Shown in pieces: positions 1 through 8,780 of a stretch of DNA of 20,543 bases. The stretch is from Acidobacteriota bacterium (GTDB lineage: Bacteria > Acidobacteriota > Terriglobia > Terriglobales > Acidobacteriaceae): positions 1 through 20,543 of the forward strand of contig JAKAAZ010000038.1 in the NCBI GenBank assembly GCA_021802085.1, in the 5' to 3' direction. The notes below the pieces were generated by a model. That model was not told the origin of the DNA. It did no database searches and was given only the letters and a program-made list of their open reading frames with translations. The stretch's first letter is position 1; every line of letters starts with the position of its first letter. The position numbers and the translations under genes were made by a program.

Positions 1-84
1 AGCCCGCAGCGAGTCCGGCGGCCGAACCGTGTCCGCGCCCGTGTCCGCGGAAACAACATCATCAGAGACGATCATCCTCGTCAT
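1..84 (-). CDS. Unidentified protein, N-terminal fragment (runs off left edge)
   Basis: An open frame of 28 codons starts at an ATG (complement of 82-84) and stays open to the window edge; it reads MTRMIVSDDVVSADTGADTV and then continues. A GGAG ribosome-binding site about 6 nt upstream supports this start; a second in-frame ATG three codons in is an alternative. It lies 82 bp downstream of the ArnT-like gene on the same strand, so it may be co-transcribed with it and concern the same envelope pathway. The visible residues are acidic and polar, with no signal peptide or domain I can name. The function is unknown and the gene is incomplete here. Confidence 0.5.
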   Translation of the reverse strand, partial: MTRMIVSDDVVSADTGADTVRPPDSLRA

Positions 85-166
85 GGGGTTCTCCAGCTCT
101 TGCTCAAATCCTGTGCTTATTCCAACCCTGTATTGTAGGCCGAGTCGATCCGTCGATATGTGCCAA

Positions 167-2110
167 TTAGTTCAGAGGGCGGTCGGTCAGCAGTTCCTTG
201 TCCGACAGTTCCTGGACCAGGTAGGCCCGATGGTCAAGCAATGCCTCTACGTGATCGCGATAGTCGGGTGGAACAAAAAGAAACTTGCGCGGTCCATGTC
301 CCCACATCCCCAGTAACTCGGCATCGTCGAGGAAAATGTGTGGAGCATCGGGATAATACGATCCCCACAACATGGACGAGGTGCGGCCATCCACCAAATA
401 CCCTCGCCGCTGGGTGTAGAAAAGGATCGACGATCCGTAGGATTGATCTCCGTAGAGCAGCAGCATGTCGTCAGGCGCGGCGACGCGATTGATGGTATTG
501 GCCATGGCGCGGGAGGAGAGCATCGGTTGAAAGCGGACCAGGGCAATGTGGGCCGCCACCAGGAACATGGCAGCCGTCATGGCGGTGCTGAAGGTTGCGC
601 TGAGATGCTGTTTACGCGCACGCATGCGCCAGGCCAGGGTGGGTCCCACCAGAAGCGTACCGGCGGCAAGCAGAGCGGGCAGCCTGAGCGCGGCGAAGGA
701 AGGCCCGGTCAGATCGAAGAAATGAGACATCGACAACGAATAGCCGCCAACGTCGCGGTGCGCCAGCAACGCGCCGATGTCGGCAATGTAGGGCAGATGC
801 CTCGATTCCCAAAGTCCGTAGGCAAGCGTCACGGCAACGCCAACACCCACCAGCGCAAACAGCGCCTGGGAAACTTCCAGCCAGCGAGTGTCCACGGCCT
901 GTTCTGGGGCAGGCTCAATAACTACCTGGGTCTCCAGTTTGGCCAGCGCCATGGCTGTCAGCAACAGAAGCGGAAAATACGCGGGGTAAGTGTAGTATTC
1001 CTGATTTGTGGAGATCGAAAAGAACAGCAGAATGAAGCCGGCGTAAAGGGCCATCAACAGCGTGGTTTTGCCGGAAAAATCCAGATGCCGACGGTGCTCC
1101 CAGGTGAGGCGAAGCCCGGCGGCACGGTTCTTGCGCCATGCGGCGTAGAGTGTGGCCGGCCAATAGAGACTCCAGGGAAACAGCCAGACCATGTGCAGGC
1201 TCCAGTACAGATATCCCGGCAGCTTGTTGTAGTCGTGCGGATAGCGCCTGCCGAGGAAGCGCAGGAGATGTTCATTGATGAAATAGAAGTAGAAAAATCC
1301 GTGCACATTGCCCGGCGTGGGAATGTTGCCGACGGGTTGGCCCTGGTCGGGATTGTGCAGTCCGGCAAGGATGTGCCAGGGAGCGCCAATCGCCAGAAAT
1401 AGCAGGGTCCCGGTGAGTAAATGAAATTCCCGCCAGCGACGCCATTCGCCCGTGAGCAGCAAATAGGGAAGGACGGCGCCGAGAAAAAATACTGGCGCAA
1501 TCAATCCCTTGGTCAGCAAAGCCAGTGCCAGCAATGCGTAGGCGGCATAGAAGCGCGCCGGTTGGCGATCTTCCAGTCCCGTGAGGAACAGATACAGGGC
1601 CAGCGCGGTCAGCAAGGTCAGGATGACCTCTGGAATGAAGATGCGGGTAAATAAGAAGACGCCAATCGAGGTGAGGAAGGCTAGCGCGGCGTAGAACGCG
1701 GCCCGCTCCGAATACGCTCTTCGACCCCATAACAGCGCCAGGATGGCGCATCCCAATATCGCCAGGGCCGCCGGCAAATGCGTCGCGAAGGCATTGAAGC
1801 CGAACATCCTGTAATCGATGGCGACCAGCCAATAGGGGAACGGAGGCTTTTCGAGATACCGAATGCCGTCCACCGTCAGGGTGACGACGTGGCCTGTGAG
1901 CGCCATGTGCTGCGCCGCTTGCGCGTGGGTGGCGTCGGCGTCGTCGAGCAGGGACGGCGTGAACAACGCGGCAAAGTAGACAGCGAGGAAGACGGCGAGA
2001 ATCAGCAGCCACTCGGCACGGCGTGAAAGCGGAAAGTTGGCGGCCAGGTTCGATGCCCCGACTTCAGCAAGGGGCGGCTCATCGGAAGAAATCGAAGGTC
2101 TCATGCGCAT
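167..2110 (-). CDS. ArnT/PMT-family membrane glycosyltransferase
   Basis: Integral inner-membrane glycosyltransferase of the GT-C fold (ArnT/PMT, GT83-like). This family moves a sugar from a polyprenyl-phosphate donor to lipid A or another envelope acceptor on the periplasmic side. The protein begins with a cytoplasmic stretch of about 25 residues and a first membrane helix (LILAVFLAVYFAALF). The first periplasmic loop follows, with the acidic motif DDADATHAQ where the family keeps its catalytic Asp, then LEKPPFPYW, typical of ArnT relatives. About ten more hydrophobic helices follow, then a soluble C-terminal domain of roughly 120 residues. At about 647 aa it is slightly longer than classical ArnT (~550). 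I chose the ATG at 2110; a TTG at 2122 and an ATG at 2104 are also in frame, and none has a clear ribosome-binding site. The gene diverges from ppx. The sugar and acceptor cannot be deduced. Confidence 0.88.
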   Translation of the reverse strand: MRMRPSISSDEPPLAEVGASNLAANFPLSRRAEWLLILAVFLAVYFAALFTPSLLDDADATHAQAAQHMALTGHVVTLTVDGIRYLEKPPFPYWLVAIDYRMFGFNAFATHLPAALAILGCAILALLWGRRAYSERAAFYAALAFLTSIGVFLFTRIFIPEVILTLLTALALYLFLTGLEDRQPARFYAAYALLALALLTKGLIAPVFFLGAVLPYLLLTGEWRRWREFHLLTGTLLFLAIGAPWHILAGLHNPDQGQPVGNIPTPGNVHGFFYFYFINEHLLRFLGRRYPHDYNKLPGYLYWSLHMVWLFPWSLYWPATLYAAWRKNRAAGLRLTWEHRRHLDFSGKTTLLMALYAGFILLFFSISTNQEYYTYPAYFPLLLLTAMALAKLETQVVIEPAPEQAVDTRWLEVSQALFALVGVGVAVTLAYGLWESRHLPYIADIGALLAHRDVGGYSLSMSHFFDLTGPSFAALRLPALLAAGTLLVGPTLAWRMRARKQHLSATFSTAMTAAMFLVAAHIALVRFQPMLSSRAMANTINRVAAPDDMLLLYGDQSYGSSILFYTQRRGYLVDGRTSSMLWGSYYPDAPHIFLDDAELLGMWGHGPRKFLFVPPDYRDHVEALLDHRAYLVQELSDKELLTDRPLN

Positions 2111-2205
2111 ATGGAGAAGCAAACTTAGAATAGCAGTCCATTCTTCGCCACTTTTTCACCGATTCGTGGCATTCTGCAAACGTGGGCACGGGTCGAGTAG
2201 AGGAA

Positions 2206-3768
2206 ATGACGACATACGCGGCTGTCGATATCGGTTCGAACTCGGTCCGGTTGAAGATTGCCGCAGTGCGCAACCACCGGCTGAAAACGCTGCACGAAGA
2301 TCGAGAGACGACCCGGCTGGGTGAAAGCGTTTTTGAAAGCGGCGTGGTGTCGCCGGAAGCGATGGCCACGACAATTCGCGCATTGCGGCGGTTTCATCGC
2401 GCGGTGCAGGCGCATGCCGTCGACCAAGTGCGAGTGGTGGCGACCAGCGCCGTACGCGATGCCAGAAATCAACAGGCGTTTCTGGCGTGGGTGCAGTCCG
2501 CCACGGGATGGAAGGTAGAGATCATCTCCGGCCTGGAAGAAGGCAGGCTGATCCACCTGGGCGTGGTGTCGAACGAGCCCGCCGCGCGCGGGCGCTGCCT
2601 GCTGGTGGATTTAGGCGGGGGCAGTTGCGAAATCACCTTTTCGGAATATGTAGCGATCAAGCAGATCGTGAGTCTTCCGCTTGGCGCGGTGCGGCTGACG
2701 CGGGAATTTCTCCGCCATGATCCGCCGGCCCCGGAAGAAATAGCGCGGATGCAGGGGTGGATCCGTCGACAACTGCGACGCGCCGAACAACAGATGGGCG
2801 AGCAACACGTCACCAGCGTGTTTGCCACCTCCGGAACCGCGGCTGCCCTTGCGACGGCCGCGCGAGCCGCCGCAAAGACAAGCGCGAAAACGAGGTTCAA
2901 CCTGGATCGAAAACCGGGTGTGCGCGCATGGGAGCGCACGCCGACGAAGATTGTCTGCAAGCTGGCAAACCGGCTGAAGCGGATGTCCGTGGGGCAGCGC
3001 AATGCAGTACCCGGCATTGGGCCGAAACGGTCTGAGATCATCGTGGCGGGCGCGTACGTGTATGCGGATCTGCTGGAACGGCTGCATCTGCCGGGCTTTC
3101 GCTACTCCCCGATGGGATTGCGAGACGGCATCCTGGCGCTGATGCTGGCTGAAGGCGATGCCAGGACTTCCGCCCATCAACGCTTTGAGCAGGAACGCCA
3201 CGCCAGCGTGCTGGAACTGTGCCGTCATTACGGAGTGGATCCGAAACGACAGGAGCCAGTCGTTCAGGACGCGACGCAATTGTTTGAAGAGCTGAAGATC
3301 GTCCATCAATTGCCCGCGGAGTATACGTTATGGCTGGAAGCGGCGGCCAGGATGCACTCGGTGGGCAAATTCATGAACTACCAGGGCCATCACCGCCACA
3401 CGCAATACATCATTGCCAATTCTGAGCTGTATGGATTTACGCCGGAGCAGCGTCTGATCGTCTCCGCCATTGCGCGGTATCTTGGAAAATCGAGACCGAG
3501 CCCCGCGGACCGGGTGATGCGGCCCATCCCGGTGGAACAACACGTGCATGTGCGGCGGGCGGCCATGCTGCTGCGGATGGCAGTCGCGCTGCATCAGGAC
3601 CAATCCAGCGCGGTCCCCAGCTTCCGCACGCGCGTGACGGTAAAGCGGGTGACTGTGATGCTGAAGCCGGGACACAAGGGGGCGGACCTGGAACTATGGG
3701 CGCTGCGCAAAGAGGCGGCTTACTTTCGCGAGATTTTTGCCCGCGATCTTTTCGTTGTGTTGGATTGA
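2206..3768 (+). CDS. ppx: Exopolyphosphatase, Ppx/GppA family
   Basis: Releases phosphate from the ends of polyphosphate chains, or cleaves pppGpp if it is GppA-like; the two activities cannot be separated by eye. The N-terminal actin-like ATPase fold is clear: DIGSNSVRL at residues 8-16 (phosphate loop 1), SGLEEGRLI at 109-117 with the catalytic Glu, and VDLGGGSCEITF from residue 134 (phosphate loop 2). The C-terminal half carries an HD-type helical domain, with MHSVGKF at 383-389 followed by a His-rich stretch (GHHRHTQYI), as in long PPX proteins. Length of 520 aa is normal. The ATG at 2206 is preceded by AGAGGA; a GTG at 2182 lacks a ribosome-binding site. The 3' end overlaps sixA, on the other strand, by 49 bp. 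PPK1 lies 2.7 kb away, which supports a polyphosphate role. Confidence 0.93.
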   Translation: MTTYAAVDIGSNSVRLKIAAVRNHRLKTLHEDRETTRLGESVFESGVVSPEAMATTIRALRRFHRAVQAHAVDQVRVVATSAVRDARNQQAFLAWVQSATGWKVEIISGLEEGRLIHLGVVSNEPAARGRCLLVDLGGGSCEITFSEYVAIKQIVSLPLGAVRLTREFLRHDPPAPEEIARMQGWIRRQLRRAEQQMGEQHVTSVFATSGTAAALATAARAAAKTSAKTRFNLDRKPGVRAWERTPTKIVCKLANRLKRMSVGQRNAVPGIGPKRSEIIVAGAYVYADLLERLHLPGFRYSPMGLRDGILALMLAEGDARTSAHQRFEQERHASVLELCRHYGVDPKRQEPVVQDATQLFEELKIVHQLPAEYTLWLEAAARMHSVGKFMNYQGHHRHTQYIIANSELYGFTPEQRLIVSAIARYLGKSRPSPADRVMRPIPVEQHVHVRRAAMLLRMAVALHQDQSSAVPSFRTRVTVKRVTVMLKPGHKGADLELWALRKEAAYFREIFARDLFVVLD

Positions 3769-4253
3769 ATCGCGCGCAGCAGGCGTGGATCGAGCAGCCA
3801 TTGCAGCTTGGCGGAACCGCGCTGCAGGGTCAGGGCTGCGATCGCGCCTTTCCGTACACGTGCAATGGGACTGGTCGCGGACGGACTCAGCAGGCGGTTC
3901 AGATATTCCGGCAGATTTGGATTGTGTCCCACCACCAGGACTTCTTCGTATCCGGCCACGCTATCGAGAAGCTGCTGGAAGTCCTTCCATGTCCCATCGG
4001 GAGTGAGAGCCTGCGATAGCTGGATCTTCTTTTCAAAGCCGGTTTCCGTCCCTACCAGGGCCGCAGTCTGCAAGGCCCGTTTCAACGGGCTGGAAATCAC
4101 AACATCGAATTGAACTTTGAGGGAGTTGAGCGCGCGGCCAAGCAGGATGCATTGTTCCTTGCCTTCTTTATCGAGCGGGCGCTTGTGGTCCAGTATCGGA
4201 TTCATTTTGCGCTGGCCCGCGCTGCCGTGCCGTAATAAATACAAATTCATCAT
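3720..4253 (-). CDS. sixA: SixA-type phosphohistidine phosphatase
   Basis: Histidine-phosphatase (phosphoglycerate-mutase-like) superfamily protein of the short SixA branch, cytoplasmic, which removes phosphate from phosphohistidine on HPt domains or PTS proteins. The N terminus MMNLYLLRHGSAG holds the RHG motif with the nucleophile His9. SSPLKRALQTA (residues 54-64) supplies the second conserved Arg region, and VVGHNPNLPEYL (107-118) contains the second catalytic His110. Length of 177 aa compares with about 160 in E. coli; the extra residues are a basic C-terminal tail ending RSRAKISRK. The start has AGGA a few nt upstream. Its last 49 bp are antisense to the end of ppx. Its placement between ppx and ppk fits a phosphate-handling neighbourhood, though its substrate protein is not evident here. 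Confidence 0.9.
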   Translation of the reverse strand: MMNLYLLRHGSAGQRKMNPILDHKRPLDKEGKEQCILLGRALNSLKVQFDVVISSPLKRALQTAALVGTETGFEKKIQLSQALTPDGTWKDFQQLLDSVAGYEEVLVVGHNPNLPEYLNRLLSPSATSPIARVRKGAIAALTLQRGSAKLQWLLDPRLLRAIQSNTTKRSRAKISRK

Positions 4254-4484
4254 TTGTCCTAGATGGATTCACGTTGGTCGCATGATTTCCGTTTGCATGT
4301 TTCCACGCCTAGCGTACAGCCGCACGCGATGATCGAGAAATGCTGGACTCCGGCGGCACTACTGGATTGGATGCCGGATTCAGCGCAAAGGCGTCGCGTG
4401 CGAATGTCGCTAACAGAAGCGTCTTGGAAGCATGAGAGATTGTAGCAACCAGCCATAAATACAGGCCAGCGGAAAGAAAGCGGG

Positions 4485-5147
4485 CTAGGAATCCTGCCGT
4501 TTCCACACTTCAGCGACCAGGAGCCCGCCGAGAAATTGTGTGTTTTCGTGGCGATAGAAACCGTGGCGGCGGAAGACCTCGGCATAGTCCGGGATATGGC
4601 GGACCCGCAAATGCGTCAGCACGAAAAATGCGAAATAAAGGAAGCGGACGAGCAGTTGGGATCCTGCGCGTCGCCAACCTTTTTCAGGGATGGAAAATTC
4701 CGAGACCAGCCAGATGGCGTCTTCGGTTACATGCGGCACAAGGCGCTCGACTAAGGCAGACACATCTTCGTCCGTAAGGCAGTCGAGGAAGAAATGCGAG
4801 ACCACCAGATCGTATCCGGTGCGGCCGGGGGCAAAGCGGCGAAGATCGGCCTGAGTGGTCGATAGACGCGCGTCGGCCTCGGGATGATCGCGTCGTACGC
4901 GACGCCGCAAGGCGGTCAGCATCGCGGCGCTCGCATCGACGGCATCCACCTGGATGGCCGGATTTGCTGCCAGCAGTCGCGCCGTGAAGCGACCATCGCC
5001 ATCGCCCAGGACCAGGGCATGGCGTGCTTGGCAACATTGCGGGAGGAAGCGAAACCGGCAGCGTTCCAGCATCGGCCCAAAGCTGAGATATTCCATCCAG
5101 CGATAGATACGGGCGAGCAGATCGAAATTGGGAGCGTCGGTATCCAT
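4485..5147 (-). CDS. Class I SAM-dependent methyltransferase
   Basis: Small class I (Rossmann-fold) methyltransferase using S-adenosylmethionine. Motif I is ALVLGDGDGRFT (residues 44-55). The acidic residue that holds the ribose of SAM is in VDAVDAS (67-73). VVSHFFLDCLTDE further on fits motif IV, followed by a typical DAIWLVSEF strand. Near the C terminus a hydrophobic stretch (LLVRFLYFAFFVLTHL) suggests contact with the membrane or a lipid substrate. The protein has 220 aa and appears complete. It lies 42 bp downstream of the UbiA-like membrane protein on the same strand, so the two are probably one operon. This suggests, without proving, methylation of a prenylated or other lipid product. 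The substrate is unknown. Confidence 0.85.
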   Translation of the reverse strand: MDTDAPNFDLLARIYRWMEYLSFGPMLERCRFRFLPQCCQARHALVLGDGDGRFTARLLAANPAIQVDAVDASAAMLTALRRRVRRDHPEADARLSTTQADLRRFAPGRTGYDLVVSHFFLDCLTDEDVSALVERLVPHVTEDAIWLVSEFSIPEKGWRRAGSQLLVRFLYFAFFVLTHLRVRHIPDYAEVFRRHGFYRHENTQFLGGLLVAEVWKRQDS

Positions 5148-5189
5148 CGGTATCGAATGGAACGATTACTGCAATGTGCCGGACGGGTT

Positions 5190-6134
5190 TTATCGCAGGC
5201 GGAGAAACAATATCAGCGGAGTCAGCAGCGCGCCGTCGGCGAGGATGCGGAGCGAAAGTGCGCTGAATCGTTCTATTTTCCGGATCAGCGCAAGGAACAG
5301 AATAGAACTGAGGGCAACGGCCGCAAACATGGGCCACGCTGTTCGAGCGGCGGGAATGCAACCGAGTGAGAAAGCCAGAACCCCCACCGCCATTGCGAAG
5401 GCAGCCAAATGATTGCCCAGAAATTCCGTCAGACCACGCGGACGAATCTCCGCCGGGTTGGGCGGGTCTTCAGAAAAGATGGTGTGCAGACCTTCCCGCA
5501 TGGCCTCGGCATCTTCCCAAACCTGGATAGCGACGCAGTTCAGCCAGCAGGCTGCGCCGAAGGTGACGACGGCAGCCATCAGAGCGACACGATCTTCCCG
5601 CAACCGCGTCCAGGTTGGCACAGCGGTTGCAATCGAAAAGAGAAAGCCAACGAAGAACTCTTTTGAGAAATGATGTTTTGCCGGGCGGTTGTGGATTAGA
5701 AGAAAATACGCTGTGCCAATCATGCACAGAACGATGTCATCGGTACGGACGGCTGGCTGCACGCGAAAGAAAATCAAATACGCCAGCGGGATCGCCGCGA
5801 CGATCCAGGCAATGACGAAGGGCTTGCGATGTCGCAGGTAAAACCAGTGACGGTCGCGCAGGGTAGTCATATCGGTGGAGCGCCAACCGTCGAGCAGGCG
5901 GTCCGCGACATAGACGGACCATGTTCCCAGCGCCAGCGTGATGAGCGCGGTGGATGGAAGGCTGACGCCGAACGCAGCGGCGAAAAACCAGCACCAGACG
6001 ACCGCGACTGTCGGCGCATCGAGGCTGAGCAAGTGCCACCCGACCCACAGCGAACGAATGGGCCGCGCACGGACATAGGCGCGTGCGCCGGAGGCTGAGA
6101 CCGTGGGGGAGTTGATGGGTGAGATCGCTGGCAT
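5190..6134 (-). CDS. UbiA-like polytopic membrane protein
   Basis: A 314-aa integral membrane protein with eight to nine predicted helices. Two acidic motifs stand at the places where UbiA prenyltransferases bind Mg-diphosphate: YVADRLLDGW (residues 75-84; Asp78 and Asp82) and N199 to WED (206-208) after ACWLNCVAIQ. This spacing resembles the NxxxDxxxD / DxxxD pattern of the UbiA superfamily, but it is degenerate, so membership is a reasoned guess. The frame stays open upstream to 6263, but that extension is translated from the dispersed hairpin repeat, so the ATG at 6134 with GAGGGA about 12 nt before it is the better start. It precedes the methyltransferase in a likely two-gene operon. It could instead be a family of unknown function. 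Confidence 0.65.
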   Translation of the reverse strand: MPAISPINSPTVSASGARAYVRARPIRSLWVGWHLLSLDAPTVAVVWCWFFAAAFGVSLPSTALITLALGTWSVYVADRLLDGWRSTDMTTLRDRHWFYLRHRKPFVIAWIVAAIPLAYLIFFRVQPAVRTDDIVLCMIGTAYFLLIHNRPAKHHFSKEFFVGFLFSIATAVPTWTRLREDRVALMAAVVTFGAACWLNCVAIQVWEDAEAMREGLHTIFSEDPPNPAEIRPRGLTEFLGNHLAAFAMAVGVLAFSLGCIPAARTAWPMFAAVALSSILFLALIRKIERFSALSLRILADGALLTPLILFLRLR

Positions 6135-6216
6135 GATTGGAAACTGTCCCTCGTGAGCCTTACGGGCGAGTAGCGGCTCTAGCAGCAGATTTACAGATAC
6201 TGTGATCAAAATGGAA

Positions 6217-6322
6217 GGAGTCATTCTGAGCGGAGCGAAGAATCCAGAGGGTGACGGCGGCAATGATCAGGCGCATATCGTCTGGATTCTTCACTCCGCT
6301 GCGCTCCGTTCAGAATGACTCC
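6217..6322 (-). repeat. Dispersed hairpin repeat, copy 1
   Basis: Long inverted repeat between ppk and the UbiA-like gene. The left arm (6217-6248) and right arm (6281-6322) match from GGAGTCATTCTGA to AAGAATCCAGA; the right arm has a 10-nt duplication of its GGAGCG/GCGGAG segment. Read on the minus strand, 6217-6292 aligns without gaps over 76 nt to the second copy at 11879-11954, including much of the loop (ATATGCGCCT and ACCCT). It is a REP/MITE-like element and may also act as a hairpin 3' of ppk. It contributes the spurious N-terminal extension of the gene downstream. Confidence 0.85.
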
Positions 6323-6428
6323 CTTTCACAAATAACTACACCTACTGTCAATCCGCTCTAGCAGTATTCGACGCACTCGGAAAGATCAAGGTTTCTAGGC
6401 GGACCGCAATTTCTTGCACTGTAAATGT

Positions 6429-8738
6429 TCAGTGTTTCACTGGAGTCGGAACTTCTTTTGTTACCGTGGCTCGTTTGCGGGCGCTCTTTTTCTCCGTTGC
6501 AGAGGAAGTCTTGGGCTTCGATCGCGATGGAGCATGGATGGATTTGGCCAGCTTTCTGCGCAGGGGCGGTAAATCGCCGTCATTTGTCGAAGCTGGAGCG
6601 GGGTTGACGATGGGTGCTTCCGCGGGCGGGGATGGGATGTCTCGGATCGATGCTTTGTCTTCCGCAAGTCGAATCAGAAATTCCTGTGCCTTGAAGCCGG
6701 CTGCGGGATCACCCACTCGCTTGGCTGCGCGCACGTATTTGCCGGAGGGAAGCAGAAAACGCGACTCAGCGGTATCGGCCAGATACGCTGCGAGAATCTC
6801 ATCGCGTATGCGTTGTCGCAATTGCGGATCGAGGATTGGAAAGACGACCTCGCACCGTTCAAATAAATTGCGGGGCATCCAATCGGCGCTTCCCGCGTAA
6901 ATTTCCGGCTCTCCGCCATTCAGAAAATAGAAGATGCGGCTATGTTCGAGGAGCCGGCCAACGATGGATCGCACGCGAATATTCTCGCTGAGTCCTTTTA
7001 CTCCGGGACGCAGAGCGCAAATGCCGCGAACGATCAGGTCAATCGACACTCCCGCCTGCGAGGCCGCGTACAGGGCATCGATCATGTCTTGATCGAGCAG
7101 GGAATTCATTTTGGCGATGATATGGGCAGGTTTGCCTTCGGCGGCATGTTTTGCCTCCCTGTGAATCCGTTGGGCGAAGCCTTCGGCCAGATTCAACGGA
7201 GCTACCAGCAGCGGAGCATAGTCATCCGATTCGGAGTGGGCCGTGAGGTAATTGAAGACATTGTGGACGGCGTTGGTCAGGGTTGAATTCGCAGTCAGCA
7301 GGCTCAGATCGGTGTAGAACGACGCGGTTTCGACGTTGTAATTGCCGGTGCCCAGATGGGCATACTGCCGGACCATTCCATCCTCGGGATCGCGGCGCAC
7401 CAGCAGGGCCAGCTTGCAGTGCGTTTTGAGTCCGACGTTTCCGTAGAAAACCTGCACTCCCGCGTCCTCCAGGTCGCGCGCCCAGCGGATATTTGAGGCC
7501 TCGTCGAAGCGTGCCATCAGTTCGACGACGACCGTGACCTCCTTGCTTTGAGCGGCTTCGCGGAGGGCCTGGAAGATGGGGGAATTCGCGCTGGTGCGGT
7601 AGAGCGTCTGCTTGATGGAAAGCACGGCGGGATCGTCGGCTGCCGCGCGGATGAACTCGACGACCGTGCTGTAGGAGTCATAGGGATGATGGAGCAGAAT
7701 GTCGTGCCGGCGAATTTCTCCGAAAAGATCGGTGGATTCACGATGCAATCGCAATCCATGGGGCACGAAGGGCGGATATTTCAGCTCCGGTTTCTCTGTC
7801 TTGGTGTACAGGTTCATCAGGCGAGACAGGTTGACGGGGCTATGGGTATAAAAAATCTGAAATTCATCCAGTTCAAAGTTCGCCCGCAGTTGTTCCACAA
7901 TTTCCGGCGCAGCGTTGCTTTCGATCTCCAGCCGGACAGCGTCGCCCTTGCGCCGATTATGCAATTCTGCGCGCACGCTTTCGAGCAGGCTGCGCGATTC
8001 TTCTTCCTGCAAGTACAGATTGCTGTTTCGGGTGACTCGGAAGGCGGCCCGCGAGAGAAACTCATAGCCGCGATACATGGCTGCGGCCTGAGACTCGATC
8101 AATTCATGCAGAAAGATGTAATCGACGCTTCCCAGAGCCGATGGCAGCGCGACCAGGCGCGGCAGGGCGCGGGGAACCGTGACCACTCCCAACACCTGCG
8201 TGGAAGCTGCTTTGCGTTTGCGATGCAGCAACAGCGCCAGGCAAAGAGCTTTATTCAGCACGTGTGGAAATGGATGCGCGGGATCGATGGTGATGGGCGT
8301 CAACAGGGGGTCGACTTCGCTCTGATAGAAGCCAATGGCATACTTGCGCTGATCTTCGTCCAGGTCTCGCCATGCCCGCATGCGAATTCCCGCGCGGGCC
8401 AGGACGGGCAACAGTTGGTTATTCCAGCAGGCATATTGGTCGGCGACAAACGCATGGGTCTCTTCAGCAAGCGAGTCCAGGGTCTGCTGGGGCGTCATCA
8501 GGTCCGGTCCCGGCTCGTGATAACCGTCTTCAATGCGCTGCAGAATGCCGGCGACGCGAACCTCAAAGAACTCATCCAGATTGCTGGCTGTAATGGCGAG
8601 AAATTTGACCCTCTCCAGCAAGGGATTGGAATCGTCCTGAGCTTCCTCCAGCACGCGCCGGTTGAAGTCGAGCCAGGACTCGTCCCGGTTGAAGTATCGC
8701 TTCGGTATGGACGGAGTTCCCCGGTTTTTCAGCGCCAT
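6429..8738 (-). CDS. ppk: Polyphosphate kinase PPK1
   Basis: Reversible polymerisation of the gamma-phosphate of ATP into polyphosphate, at the inner face of the membrane in most species. The order of domains is complete: N domain with RYFNRDESWLDFNRRVLEEA (14-33) and KFLAITASNLDEFFEVRVAG (45-64), a head domain, then C1 and C2. The autophosphorylated histidine is His440 in GLKTHCKLALLVRR, followed by YAHLGTGNYN (459-468). The second catalytic His599 is in LLEHSRIFYF. The core ends near residue 695; a tail of about 70 residues rich in Pro, Ala, Lys and Arg follows and is not part of the usual enzyme. Length 769 aa against about 690 for E. coli. AAGAG about 10 nt upstream supports the start. 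It diverges from the efflux operon. Confidence 0.96.
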   Translation of the reverse strand: MALKNRGTPSIPKRYFNRDESWLDFNRRVLEEAQDDSNPLLERVKFLAITASNLDEFFEVRVAGILQRIEDGYHEPGPDLMTPQQTLDSLAEETHAFVADQYACWNNQLLPVLARAGIRMRAWRDLDEDQRKYAIGFYQSEVDPLLTPITIDPAHPFPHVLNKALCLALLLHRKRKAASTQVLGVVTVPRALPRLVALPSALGSVDYIFLHELIESQAAAMYRGYEFLSRAAFRVTRNSNLYLQEEESRSLLESVRAELHNRRKGDAVRLEIESNAAPEIVEQLRANFELDEFQIFYTHSPVNLSRLMNLYTKTEKPELKYPPFVPHGLRLHRESTDLFGEIRRHDILLHHPYDSYSTVVEFIRAAADDPAVLSIKQTLYRTSANSPIFQALREAAQSKEVTVVVELMARFDEASNIRWARDLEDAGVQVFYGNVGLKTHCKLALLVRRDPEDGMVRQYAHLGTGNYNVETASFYTDLSLLTANSTLTNAVHNVFNYLTAHSESDDYAPLLVAPLNLAEGFAQRIHREAKHAAEGKPAHIIAKMNSLLDQDMIDALYAASQAGVSIDLIVRGICALRPGVKGLSENIRVRSIVGRLLEHSRIFYFLNGGEPEIYAGSADWMPRNLFERCEVVFPILDPQLRQRIRDEILAAYLADTAESRFLLPSGKYVRAAKRVGDPAAGFKAQEFLIRLAEDKASIRDIPSPPAEAPIVNPAPASTNDGDLPPLRRKLAKSIHAPSRSKPKTSSATEKKSARKRATVTKEVPTPVKH

Positions 8739-8780
8739 GCGATCATGCTCTTCATCTGGGCTTCAAAAAGAGTTCTAACA

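Noticed and set aside
338..1402. 354-codon open frame antisense to the ArnT-like gene
   Set aside because: Very rich in Gln, Arg and Gly, as expected from the reverse complement of membrane-helix codons; no motif.
4309..4506. 65-codon frame between the methyltransferase and sixA, with a hydrophobic start
   Set aside because: GTG start without a ribosome-binding site, overlap with the methyltransferase end, and no recognisable features; the 231-bp gap is better seen as the sixA upstream region.
6135..6263. N-terminal extension of the UbiA-like protein
   Set aside because: Its first residues (PSGFFAPLRMT) are a translation of the dispersed hairpin repeat, a frequent cause of false starts.
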